Shown piece by piece: positions 1-8,029 of a DNA stretch of 64,000 nucleotides (positions are counted from its first letter, which is position 1; each line of letters begins with the position of its first letter). Origin of the DNA: Tropicimonas_B omnivorans (GTDB lineage: Bacteria > Pseudomonadota > Alphaproteobacteria > Rhodobacterales > Rhodobacteraceae); the NCBI RefSeq assembly GCF_031846565.1, contig NZ_JAVRHL010000001.1, positions 1 to 64,000 on the forward strand. Direction: 5' to 3'. The position numbers were made by a program, and so were the translations under genes. The notes beneath the pieces are model-generated. The model ran no database searches. It was given only the letters and a program-made list of their open reading frames with translations, and was not told the DNA's origin.

Positions 1-51
1 GCCGCCCTGCTGTCGAATGCGACCCAAGGGAAGGTTCGCTCGGCGGTGTAG
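1..51 (+). CDS. 3' end of a gene entering from the left (partial, unidentified)
   Basis: Frame 1 is open from the window edge and reads 16 codons (ending KVRSAV) to TAG at 49-51. It stops just before a hairpin that terminates the opposing gene, which is the layout expected of two convergent genes. The fragment is too short to identify and could be a chance open frame. Confidence 0.3.
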   Translation, partial: AALLSNATQGKVRSAV

Positions 52-56
52 CCACG

Positions 57-89
57 AAAAAGCCCGCCGCGGGGGCAACCGCGGCGGGC
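57..89 (-). terminator. Rho-independent terminator of the SurA-like gene
   Basis: An 11-bp perfect GC stem (62-72 pairing with 79-89) has a 6-nt loop. Read on the minus strand it is followed by five Ts (57-61). It lies 40 bp beyond the stop of the minus-strand gene ending at 131. Confidence 0.85.
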
Positions 90-130
90 GATGTCCGGAG
101 AGAATCCCCCGGCTCGAGTCCAGGGCCTGA

Positions 131-760
131 TCAGCCGGCGTCCTCGATCGGTTCGCCGTCGGGGCCGTAGATCGTGACCTCGGTCTCGGCGGCGAGCTCG
201 GCCTGGATGCTCTGGATCGCTTCGCGCTGAAGCTGCTGCTCGATCTGCGGGCGGACATCGGCGAGGGGCGGAAGCTCTTCCCCCTCGCCCGCCTGGGCCG
301 CTGCCTCGTCATAGAGAGCCTGCACCGCCTCGTCCGTCACCCGCGTTTCCATCTCCCGGTCGAGGTAAACGCGGATCATCGCGTTCTCCCCATCCATGGC
401 GCCCGAGCCATCTGTCAGGGACTGCACCTCGGCATCGTCCGACAGGTTTTCCGCGTCGGCTTTCTGCAGAAGCAGCTCCCGCAGGATCAGCTGCTGCGCG
501 CTCATGGACATCAGGAGCTCCGGCGGCTGCTCCTGCATCTCGGCAGGCAGGCCCTCGATGAAGCGGGCGAGGTCGCCCCCGGTGATCTCCGTGTTGCCGA
601 CCGTGGCAACGGGCTGATCGTCGGACATTCCCATCGCTTCGGTGGGAGAGGCCGCGCCCTCCCCGGTTTCGGTATGCGTCTGCGCGAGGGCAGCGCCCCC
701 GAGTAGCGAGGTCATGGCGAGGGCGGCGGCGCCGCCGCGAAGCATCGTGTTCAGCATCAT
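131..760 (-). CDS. SurA/PrsA-like periplasmic protein lacking a rotamase domain
   Basis: 209 residues. An N-terminal signal peptide of about 26 residues ends in GAALAQ, so the protein is probably periplasmic. Residues of about 50-130 (VATVGNTEITGGDL onward) match the N-terminal chaperone helices of SurA/PrsA-type peptidyl-prolyl isomerases, and about 160-195 resembles the C-terminal helix that completes that fold. The roughly 100-residue parvulin (PpiC) domain that normally sits between them is absent, replaced by a short acidic linker (AGEGEELPPL). Chaperone function is therefore an inference and prolyl isomerase activity is unlikely. The ATG at 760 is chosen because AGGAG lies 5 nt upstream; a second ATG follows immediately. 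A strong terminator lies downstream. Confidence 0.75.
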   Translation of the reverse strand: MMLNTMLRGGAAALAMTSLLGGAALAQTHTETGEGAASPTEAMGMSDDQPVATVGNTEITGGDLARFIEGLPAEMQEQPPELLMSMSAQQLILRELLLQKADAENLSDDAEVQSLTDGSGAMDGENAMIRVYLDREMETRVTDEAVQALYDEAAAQAGEGEELPPLADVRPQIEQQLQREAIQSIQAELAAETEVTIYGPDGEPIEDAG

Positions 761-1022
761 CGTCTCTCCTTTGCCGGACCTGTCGCGGCCCGAGCTTCGG
801 CACGAGAGACATAGGAGGGCAGCGCCCGTCCCAGTTCGCATCGCGCCGGCAGTTGCGTTGGCCCCGCGGGATGCGGAGCGGCTCGCGCAAGGACCTATGG
901 GCGGGAGAGGCGGCCTTAAACCACTGTCACATAAACGTATCCGTCCGCCGCCCGACATCGGCGGGGGACCGCTTGAACAGATGCAGTGGATAACGTGTCA
1001 TATAATAGATCCCGCGCGCGGG

Positions 1023-2132
1023 TCAGGGAAGCGGGTCGGTCCGGTGAAGGGCGACCTTGAGCCCGCCATGGGGCACCGGCGCGTCCGCCTTCAGAAGCGG
1101 CAGCCCGGTCGCACGGGCAAGGCCGGCTTCGGACGTCACGATCCCCACACGCCAGCCGGAAAAGCGCTCGGCCAGAACCTTGCCGAGGCTGCCGTAGAGC
1201 GCGTGCAGTCCCTGCTTGTTGCCGATGCGCCCGCCGTAGGGCGGGTTGACGATGACGAGACCGGACGGTCCTTCGGGGCGTTGCAGCTCGCTGATGGAGC
1301 CCGGCGCGAAGCTGGTCCCCTGCCCCACGCCCGCCCGCTCTGCATTCGCGGTCGCCATGCGGATCGCGCCGGGATCGCGGTCGAAGCCATGGTGGCGACA
1401 GGGCGCGCTGCCGCCTGCCCGACCCTTCAGACTGGTCCACGCCGCGGGATCGAAGTTCGCGAGATGCTCGAAGGCAAAGCCCCGGCTCCGCCCCGGCTGA
1501 AGCCCCGCGGCCATTTCGGCGCCCTCTATGATGAAGGTGCCCGAGCCGCACATCGGGTCCACCAGCGGCTCGGTCCCAGTGAAACCGCAGCGGCGCAGGA
1601 AGAGCGCAGCGAGCGTTTCGCGCATCGGCGCCTTGCCGACGGCTTCCTTGTGGCCGCGCTTGTGCAGCGTCGGCCCGGAGGTATCGACACTGATCGTGAC
1701 GCGATTGTCGTCGATCCGGGCCTTGAGCGTCAGCGCGGCGTCGTCCGTCAGCGGCGCTCCCAGCTCCTCGTTGATCGCACGTCCGATACGCTGAGCGGCG
1801 GCGCCCCCATGGTAGATCTTGGACGCCTTCGAGGACGTCGCCTCCACCCGGACCGGGACATCCGCCCGCAGCACCTCGCCCCACGCGATCTTTCGTGCGC
1901 GCTTGTCCAGCTGGGCAAGGTGAAAGGCCATGAAGGACGCGACGCGGACGAGGACCCGGCTTGCGCCTCTCAGCTCCAGGTTGGCGCGCCAGACCTCGGG
2001 CCAGCCCCCGCGGAGGGAGACGCCGCCCGGCGTCACCTCGGCGACGTCGAAGCCGGAGGCCCGCGCCTCCTCGGCAAGTACGGTTTCGAGCCCGGGGGCA
2101 ACGACGAGGAAGATATCGAGCGTGTCAGTCAT
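1023..2132 (-). CDS. THUMP-domain class I RNA (guanine-N2) methyltransferase, RlmL/Trm-like
   Basis: 369 residues. The N-terminal part (about 45-155) has the ferredoxin-like plus THUMP RNA-binding arrangement. The C-terminal half is a Rossmann SAM methyltransferase with motif I as DPMCGSGTFIIEGAE (about 192-206) and catalytic motif IV as NPPYGG (296-301), the signature of N2-guanine RNA methylation. It corresponds to the N-terminal (m2G2445) half of E. coli RlmL without the RlmK half. Start ATG at 2132 was preferred because the preceding in-frame stretch is low-complexity Arg/Pro; no strong ribosome site is visible. The 262 bp beyond its stop (761-1022) hold nothing I recognise. Confidence 0.85.
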   Translation of the reverse strand: MTDTLDIFLVVAPGLETVLAEEARASGFDVAEVTPGGVSLRGGWPEVWRANLELRGASRVLVRVASFMAFHLAQLDKRARKIAWGEVLRADVPVRVEATSSKASKIYHGGAAAQRIGRAINEELGAPLTDDAALTLKARIDDNRVTISVDTSGPTLHKRGHKEAVGKAPMRETLAALFLRRCGFTGTEPLVDPMCGSGTFIIEGAEMAAGLQPGRSRGFAFEHLANFDPAAWTSLKGRAGGSAPCRHHGFDRDPGAIRMATANAERAGVGQGTSFAPGSISELQRPEGPSGLVIVNPPYGGRIGNKQGLHALYGSLGKVLAERFSGWRVGIVTSEAGLARATGLPLLKADAPVPHGGLKVALHRTDPLP

Positions 2133-2184
2133 GGACCGCGACCATAGGGCGGGCGCCGGCCGGGGAGAACGGCAAAAGCGGCAC

Positions 2185-2562
2185 TCAGGCCTTAACGAAA
2201 GCCGCGCCGGATTTCGCCGCCTTGGCAAGGCAGGGCTGCGCGGCGCCGAGCTGCACCGCCGCGACCGCTGCCGCATCCCCGATGATGACGGTGGGAGCGC
2301 CGGTGACGATGGCGCCGCCGTGAACGGTATTGTCCCCCAGCCGCGCGGCAGGCCGCTTGTTGACGTGCACCGTGGCCGACCCCTTCGCGATGCTGTCCAT
2401 CGGGATCACGCAGATGCAGGAATCGCCCACCCGCGCCTGCGGCATCTTCACGGTGATGACGTTCGGCGAGCCGACGATGACCGGACCGCCGACATGGGGC
2501 GTGGGCCCCGGCGCGATCATGGGGCAGGCATGCATGTCGGAGATGCGGGCGGCGGGCGGCAT
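2185..2562 (-). CDS. Orphan PAAR-domain protein (type VI secretion spike tip family)
   Basis: 125 residues. Almost the whole protein is a PAAR domain: MPPAARISDMHACP at the N-terminus, then repeated short beta-hairpin units with VGGP, NVITVKMPQARVGD and RPAARLGDNTVHGG, the last containing the literal Pro-Ala-Ala-Arg motif. PAAR proteins form the zinc-stabilised conical cap on the VgrG spike of type VI secretion systems. No tss, vgrG or hcp gene is in the window, so this is an orphan copy. Start ATG at 2562 has AGAAGG 9 nt upstream. It is divergent from asd and ends 52 bp before the methyltransferase gene begins. Confidence 0.85.
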   Translation of the reverse strand: MPPAARISDMHACPMIAPGPTPHVGGPVIVGSPNVITVKMPQARVGDSCICVIPMDSIAKGSATVHVNKRPAARLGDNTVHGGAIVTGAPTVIIGDAAAVAAVQLGAAQPCLAKAAKSGAAFVKA

Positions 2563-2746
2563 GAAGGAGAGCCTTCTCAAGTGCTGACACGGGCGAACCT
2601 TATACCGCGGCCGCAGGACCTCAAGGAAGGAGCACAGCCTCAGGCCGAAATTCGCCGCGCTTTCGGGAAAACCCGCCCCGGCTGCCCCTTTCGGGCTACG
2701 CGCCACGCTGCTAAGGAACGCGCACCGCAGGAAAAGGAGGCCCGTC

Positions 2747-3769
2747 ATGGGTTACAGGGTCGTCGTCGCGGGCGCCACGGGCAACGTGGGCCGCGAAATG
2801 CTCAACATTCTGGCCGAGCGTCAGTTTCCGGCCGACGAGGTCGTCGCACTCGCATCCCGGAAATCGATCGGGACCGAAGTCAGCTATGGCGATCGGACTC
2901 TCAAGACCCAGGACCTCGAACAGTTCGACTTCACAGGGTACGACATCGCCCTCTTCGCCATCGGCTCCGACGCCACGAAGACCTACGCCCCGCGTGCGGC
3001 GAAGGCCGGCTGCGTCGTGATCGACAACTCGTCGCTCTATCGCTACGACCCGCTGGTCCCGCTGATCGTGCCCGAGGTGAACCCCGACGCGATCGAGGGC
3101 TACGCCAAGAAGAACATCATCGCCAATCCCAACTGCTCCACCGCGCAGATGGTTGTGGCGCTGAAGCCGCTGCACGACCGGGCGAAGATCAAGCGCGTCG
3201 TCGTCTCGACCTACCAGTCCGTTTCCGGCTCGGGCAAGGACGCCATCGACGAGCTGTGGAACCAGACCAAGGGCCTCTACGTCCCCGGTCAGGAGGTCGA
3301 GCCCAAGGTCTATCCCAAGCAGATCGCCTTCAACGTCATTCCTCATATCGACGTCTTCCTCGAGGACGGCTCGACCAAGGAAGAGTGGAAGATGGTCGCC
3401 GAGACTAAGAAGATCATCGACACGTCGATCAAGGTCACCGCGACGGCCGTCCGCGTGCCGGTCTTCGTCGGCCACGGCGAGGCGATCAATATCGAGTTCG
3501 AGGAATTCCTGGACGAGGATGAGGCGCGGGACATCCTGCGCGAGAGCCCCGGCATCATGGTCGTCGATAAGCGCGAGGATGGCGGTTACGTCACTCCGAT
3601 CGAATGCGTCGGCGAGTTCGCGACCTTCGTCAGCCGGATCCGTCAGGATTCGACGATCGAGAACGGCCTCAGCCTCTGGTGCGTGAGCGACAACCTTCGC
3701 AAGGGGGCCGCGCTGAATGCGGTGCAGATCGCCGAGCTTCTGGGCAACCGGATGCTGAAAAAAGGCTGA
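2747..3769 (+). CDS. asd: Aspartate-semialdehyde dehydrogenase
   Basis: 340 residues, full length. It reduces aspartyl phosphate to aspartate semialdehyde with NADPH, the branch point to lysine/diaminopimelate, threonine and methionine. Visible features are the NADP loop GATGNVG (9-15), catalytic Cys130 in NPNCSTAQ, and the substrate Arg236/catalytic His243 pair in RVPVFVGHGEA. A strong AAAGGAGG site lies 6 nt before the ATG. A clear terminator follows, so the gene is probably monocistronic. It supplies the dapB reaction encoded at 20713. Confidence 0.97.
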   Translation: MGYRVVVAGATGNVGREMLNILAERQFPADEVVALASRKSIGTEVSYGDRTLKTQDLEQFDFTGYDIALFAIGSDATKTYAPRAAKAGCVVIDNSSLYRYDPLVPLIVPEVNPDAIEGYAKKNIIANPNCSTAQMVVALKPLHDRAKIKRVVVSTYQSVSGSGKDAIDELWNQTKGLYVPGQEVEPKVYPKQIAFNVIPHIDVFLEDGSTKEEWKMVAETKKIIDTSIKVTATAVRVPVFVGHGEAINIEFEEFLDEDEARDILRESPGIMVVDKREDGGYVTPIECVGEFATFVSRIRQDSTIENGLSLWCVSDNLRKGAALNAVQIAELLGNRMLKKG

Positions 3770-3812
3770 GGATCGGGGCGGTCGCCCCCCGGGCCAGACG
3801 GACAGCAGGAAG

Positions 3813-3841
3813 CGCCCCCGCGGAGAACCGCGGGGGCGTTT
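3813..3841 (+). terminator. Rho-independent terminator of asd
   Basis: An 11-bp perfect stem (3813-3823 with 3828-3838), tetraloop AGAA, then TTT, 44 bp after the asd stop. Confidence 0.85.
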
Positions 3842-4061
3842 GACGTTATGCACGGCGCGGTCCCTCCGTCTGGCGAAGCGCATTTCGCCGGAGGGGCGGA
3901 GCGTCGGGAGGAGCGCCCGCAACCCGGCGGCGCAGATCGGGCCAGCAGGTGCCCCTACCCGTATCTTGATCGCGCGGCGGCATTTTTCGGGATGCAACGT
4001 GACCGCGAGACGTGCAGTTTCCTGACAGCACTACGGCAGCGCTGCGGCGCGGGAGGACCAT

Positions 4062-5726
4062 ATGACGACGCGGTACATCTTTCTGGCGGGGCTCGTGCCC
4101 CTTGGGCTGGCGGGCGCGGCAGGAGCTGAGGAATTCCGCATTCCCGCCCCTCCCGAATCGGCCATCGTCTATCCCCTCGGCGCCAGCGTCACCCGCACGG
4201 CCGAGGTCGACCTGCCCGCGGGCCGTCACCGTGTCCTCATCCCGGCCGGCGGCGCCCGCGTGGGGGAGGACCCGCCCCGGATCGAGGCAACCGGCGGCAT
4301 CACCGTCGGCGCGGTGAGCTTCCTGCCGGGCTACGTCACCGACCCCGAGGAGGTCTTTTCCCCCGCGCAGAGCGAGGCGCAGGGCCAGATCGACACGCTC
4401 GAGGATCGTATCGAGGCAGCGGTTCGCGATCTGGCCGAGCAGCGAGCGGACGTCGCCTCGGCCGAAGCCCGTATCGCCTTCCTGCGCTCCCTCAGCGCCG
4501 AGAAGGTGGACGGGATCGACGGGGACAGCCTCGCCCAGCTGTCGGGCACGCTCGGCAGCGAACTCGCCCAGGCGACCCGCGATCTTGCCGCCGCCACGCC
4601 CGGCCTCGCCGAACAGGAAGACGCGCTCGAGGAGCTTCAGAAGCAGCTCGCCCAGGCCCGGCGCCGCTTCAACGAGCTCTCCCCGCCCGCCGGCGCGGTG
4701 GACATGCTGGCTGTCGAAATCATGGCGGAGGAGGCCGGGCCCGCCACGCTCACCCTCACCGCGCTCAGCCGCAATGCCAGCTGGACGCCGGTCTACGATC
4801 TCCGCCTCGATCGGGACACTGGCACTCTCGATATCGCCCGCAAGGCGCTCGTCAGCCAGGGAACCGGCGAGGCTTGGCAGGATGTGGAGCTGACGCTGTC
4901 CACCGCCGATCCCTACGCGCAGGTGATCCCGACCGAGCCATGGCAGAACCAGGCCTCCATCCATCCGCCCTATGAGCCGCGCGCCACGGTCGCGGGTGCC
5001 GCCGAGATGGACATGGCCCCCGCGCCCGTCATGGAGGGGACGCGGGAGATGAAGGCGTCCGGCGCGGACTTCACCCGCGAGGCGGCTTCGGCGGAGATCT
5101 CCGGTCTCTCCGTCACCTATGCCTACCCCGAGGAGGTGACCGTGGGGTCTGGAGGCGACCCGGTCCAGCTCGCGCTCGACGTTCTGGAGCTCGAGGCCGA
5201 CCCCTTCGCCCGCGCCGTGCCGCGCATCGACCAGACCGCCTACCTTCTTGCGGAGTTCACCAACGATGAGGACGAGCCGATCCTGCCGGGCGAAGCGGCG
5301 CTCTACGTGGACGGCACCTTCTCCGGCCGGTCCCGCCTGCCGCTGATCGCCGCCGGTGCCGAGGAAGAGCTGTCCTTCGGGCCGCTCGACGGCATCCGTC
5401 TGGAGTACCGGCAGATCCGCAACGACACCGGCGATGTCGGCCTCGTCTCCCGGTCCAACACCCGCCGCCAGACGCTGGAATACGACGTCCAGAATCTGAC
5501 CGGCGCACCGCAGGACGTACAGACCCTGATCGCCCTGCCCTATTCGGAGCAGGAAGATCTCGACATCGACCTGCGCATCGAACCACGGCCGGACGCGGAG
5601 AACTGGGAGGACCAGCGCGGCATCGACGTCTGGAACCTCACCCTGGCGCCCGGCGAGACCCGCACGATCACCGTCACCGCGACGCTGAGCTGGCCGCAGG
5701 GGCAAGAGCTCAGCTGGCAGCCCTGA
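4062..5726 (+). CDS. DUF4139/DUF4140 (MuiA-family) exported protein
   Basis: 554 residues with a signal peptide (MTTRYIFLAGLVPLGLAGAAGA, cut near 22). Residues of about 30-110 match DUF4140, followed by a long helical, probably coiled-coil stretch (about 110-210). The C-terminal two-thirds match DUF4139: SRNASWTPVYDLRLD, the AWQDVELTLSTADP segment, and a beta-rich end that closes with the ETRTITVTATLSWPQGQEL segment. The family is named after a mucoidy inhibitor and its biochemical role is unknown. GGGAGGA lies 7 nt before the ATG. The 291 bp between it and asd hold the asd terminator and no other gene. Confidence 0.85.
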   Translation: MTTRYIFLAGLVPLGLAGAAGAEEFRIPAPPESAIVYPLGASVTRTAEVDLPAGRHRVLIPAGGARVGEDPPRIEATGGITVGAVSFLPGYVTDPEEVFSPAQSEAQGQIDTLEDRIEAAVRDLAEQRADVASAEARIAFLRSLSAEKVDGIDGDSLAQLSGTLGSELAQATRDLAAATPGLAEQEDALEELQKQLAQARRRFNELSPPAGAVDMLAVEIMAEEAGPATLTLTALSRNASWTPVYDLRLDRDTGTLDIARKALVSQGTGEAWQDVELTLSTADPYAQVIPTEPWQNQASIHPPYEPRATVAGAAEMDMAPAPVMEGTREMKASGADFTREAASAEISGLSVTYAYPEEVTVGSGGDPVQLALDVLELEADPFARAVPRIDQTAYLLAEFTNDEDEPILPGEAALYVDGTFSGRSRLPLIAAGAEEELSFGPLDGIRLEYRQIRNDTGDVGLVSRSNTRRQTLEYDVQNLTGAPQDVQTLIALPYSEQEDLDIDLRIEPRPDAENWEDQRGIDVWNLTLAPGETRTITVTATLSWPQGQELSWQP

Positions 5727-5736
5727 GAGCGGACGC

Positions 5737-5769
5737 AAAACGGGCCGGAGCTGCAATAGCTCCGGCCCG
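5737..5769 (-). terminator. Terminator of the SDR gene, possibly bidirectional
   Basis: A 12-bp perfect stem (5741-5752 with 5758-5769) and 5-nt loop lie between convergent genes. The AAAA at 5737-5740 gives a T run on the minus strand. The plus side has no T run, but the hairpin could still serve the DUF4139 gene. Confidence 0.8.
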
Positions 5770-5819
5770 ATCCGGTCCCGGCCGGCGCCGCGAGGGCGTG
5801 CGCCGGATCCGTCATGGCC

Positions 5820-6587
5820 TCATGTGGAGGTCGCGGCACCGCCGCCGTCGATCCGGTAATAGGCGCCGGTGATGAAGGAGGCCTTGTCGCTGGCGAGAAA
5901 GAGCATCAGATCCGCGATCTCCTCCGACTCGGCGTAACGCCCCATCGGCACGGAGGATTCGAACGACTTGCGCGCCTCGGCCTCGTTGCCCTTCATCGCG
6001 TTGGTCTCGATGGACCGCATCATCTGCGTATCGACGCCGGAGGGGCAGACTGCGTTGACGCGGATCCCGTCGCCTGCGGTTTCGAGTGCGACGGACTTGT
6101 TGATCCCGATCACGGCGTGCTTGGAGGCGACGTAGGCGCTCATCCCCGGCGCACCGAGCAGGCCGCCGTTGGATGCGGTGTTCACGATGGCGCCGCCATT
6201 TCCTTGCGCCTTCATCTGCGCGACGACGTGCTTGAGCCCCATCGCCACGCCGATGACGTTCACGTCCAGGACATTGCGATAATTCTCGAAGCTCTGCTCG
6301 TCGATCGTCTTGAAATCGCCGTTGATGCCGGCGTTGTTGACGAAAACATCGATACGTCCGAACGCCTTCACGGTCTCGTCGACGTACCGTTTCACATCCG
6401 CTTCGTCGGTGACGTTGGCGGGCAGCAGAAGCGCCCCCTCGATATCGCCGGTCGCATCCTGAAGCGTGCTCTTGTCGAGATCTACGAGGGCAAGCTTGGC
6501 CCCCTCGGCGGCAAACTTGCGGGCGGCGGCGAGGCCGATCCCGCCGGCGGCCCCAGTGATGAGAACGACTTTGCCCTGAAAATCCAT
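5820..6587 (-). CDS. SDR-family NAD(P)-dependent oxidoreductase
   Basis: 255 residues, the usual length of a classical short-chain dehydrogenase. Cofactor loop TGAAGGIG (11-18), structural NNAG (84-87), and catalytic Ser139, Tyr152 and Lys156 (YVASK) are all present. Asp36/Asp38 after the second beta strand (LALVDLDKS) suggests NAD rather than NADP. The substrate cannot be read from sequence. It stands alone, with a terminator after it and 187 non-coding bases before it. Confidence 0.88.
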   Translation of the reverse strand: MDFQGKVVLITGAAGGIGLAAARKFAAEGAKLALVDLDKSTLQDATGDIEGALLLPANVTDEADVKRYVDETVKAFGRIDVFVNNAGINGDFKTIDEQSFENYRNVLDVNVIGVAMGLKHVVAQMKAQGNGGAIVNTASNGGLLGAPGMSAYVASKHAVIGINKSVALETAGDGIRVNAVCPSGVDTQMMRSIETNAMKGNEAEARKSFESSVPMGRYAESEEIADLMLFLASDKASFITGAYYRIDGGGAATST

Positions 6588-6774
6588 GTATCTGCTCCTG
6601 ATGGGTTTGAGACAGCGGAGCCTTCCGCCGTATCGACCTCCCTCAGTTAAGGGTTCAGGCGGCCATGGCCATCGGCGTGATCGCGCACCCCCGTGCGCCT
6701 GTGCGCACTGAGCTCAAGGTTTTGTCAGGGAACGATAAAGGACGGCCGGACCTCGCAGCGGCCCCCCGCGCCAC

Positions 6775-7440
6775 TCAGACGTGGGTGAAGCCCTCGCCCG
6801 CCACGTAATGCTCGAGCGTTCCCTCTCCGATGTCGAACCAGAGGCCATGCAGGGAAAGCTCCTCCGCCTCGACCGCCTCGCGCACGAACGGGAAGGTGCC
6901 GAGGTTCTCGAGCGATGTCGTGACGGCCGCCCGCTCGAGCATCCTCAGCTGCGCCGCCTTGTCCTCGCCCTGCGGCAATGCCTCGTATCCGGGGCGCAGG
7001 ATGTCGAGCCACCGTCCGATGAAGCTGGTCTTCTCCTCGAACTCGGGCGCCTCGCCGGAACACATCGCATGGCACCCGGCAACGCCGCCGCAATCGGAAT
7101 GCCCGATGACGATGATGTGGGACACCTTCAGGAACCGAACCGCGTACTCCACCGCCGCCGAGGTGCCGTGATGGTCCCCGTCCGGCGTGAACGTGGGGAC
7201 GAGGTTGGCGATGTTGCGGTGCAGGAAGATATCGCCCGTCTCGGCGCTGAAGACGGCGTTGACGTTCACCCGGCTGTCGCAGCAGGCAATCGCCATCATC
7301 CGGGGCCGCTGCCCCTCGGCCGCGAGACGCCGGTGCCAGCTCTTGCTCTCGGCATAGGTGGTCGCCTTCCAGCCATGGTACCTCGTCGCGAGAAACCCCG
7401 GTAGCGGGCGGACAAGGATCGGGGAGTCGTTATCGGCCAC
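6775..7440 (-). CDS. Beta-class carbonic anhydrase
   Basis: 221 residues from the GTG at 7440. It interconverts CO2 and bicarbonate in the cytoplasm. The zinc site is complete: Cys53-x-Asp55-x-Arg57 in ACCDSRV, and His114/Cys117 in GHSDCGGV. Length and spacing fit bacterial beta-carbonic anhydrases. The GTG is chosen because GAGGAG lies 7 nt upstream; an earlier TTG at 7515 would add 25 basic residues with no ribosome site. Confidence 0.92.
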   Translation of the reverse strand: MADNDSPILVRPLPGFLATRYHGWKATTYAESKSWHRRLAAEGQRPRMMAIACCDSRVNVNAVFSAETGDIFLHRNIANLVPTFTPDGDHHGTSAAVEYAVRFLKVSHIIVIGHSDCGGVAGCHAMCSGEAPEFEEKTSFIGRWLDILRPGYEALPQGEDKAAQLRMLERAAVTTSLENLGTFPFVREAVEAEELSLHGLWFDIGEGTLEHYVAGEGFTHV

Positions 7441-7578
7441 GCATCGTCTCCTCAGGCTTTTCGGTTCACTGAAAGGCTGCGAGGTTTTCTTGCCCCGCCG
7501 CAACCGTTTGTTCAACCCGGCGTGTCAATGTGCGTCCACGGGTCCGAGGGGGTCGGGACGCTGAAGAGGACAAGACAC

Positions 7579-7959
7579 ATGACGCATGCACTCCGGATGC
7601 CGGACGATCACATCCGCCTCGACCTGGACCGCCTCGGTCATCTCATCGAGAACCTGGGGCCGGCGGAGGCCGAAGCCCTTGTCCGGCGCGCGCTGGATCG
7701 ACTGGACTCCCGCCTGACGGAGCTCGGCCAGTTGGCGCGTTCGGGGGTGCGGCCGCCCGAGCTGGTGCGCCTTGCCCGCGGACTGGCCGCCATCGCCGAG
7801 CAGATCGGCATGTCCAAGCTCGCCCGCGTGGCGCGAGATGTCTCCGTCTGCGCCGAACGGGGCGACGAGGCGGCCCTCGGCGCGACCCTCGCCCGCCTTC
7901 AACGCGTCGGGGAACGCTCGAGGGCCGCGCTTCTGGATCTCGCACCGCAAGCCGTCTGA
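7579..7959 (+). CDS. Small helical protein, Hpt-like fold without the phospho-acceptor His (hypothetical)
   Basis: 126 residues, all predicted helical, with no signal peptide. The central stretch (RLARGLAAIAEQIG, then SKLARVARDVSVCAERGD) has the pattern of a histidine phosphotransfer domain (H-x-x-K-G-..-G-..-L). Arg or Leu stands where the phosphorylated His should be, and the Lys-Gly is lost. It may be a degenerate Hpt domain acting as an interaction module, or an unrelated helical bundle. ATG at 7579 has AGAGGA 9 nt upstream. It is divergent from the carbonic anhydrase gene and 70 bp before the aminopeptidase gene. Confidence 0.6.
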   Translation: MTHALRMPDDHIRLDLDRLGHLIENLGPAEAEALVRRALDRLDSRLTELGQLARSGVRPPELVRLARGLAAIAEQIGMSKLARVARDVSVCAERGDEAALGATLARLQRVGERSRAALLDLAPQAV

Positions 7960-8029
7960 CCCTGCGCAGCCCCTTGCGGGCAGAGTGGCGGAAGCTAGGC
8001 TTCGCCGCAGATACCCGCAGGAGTTTTCC

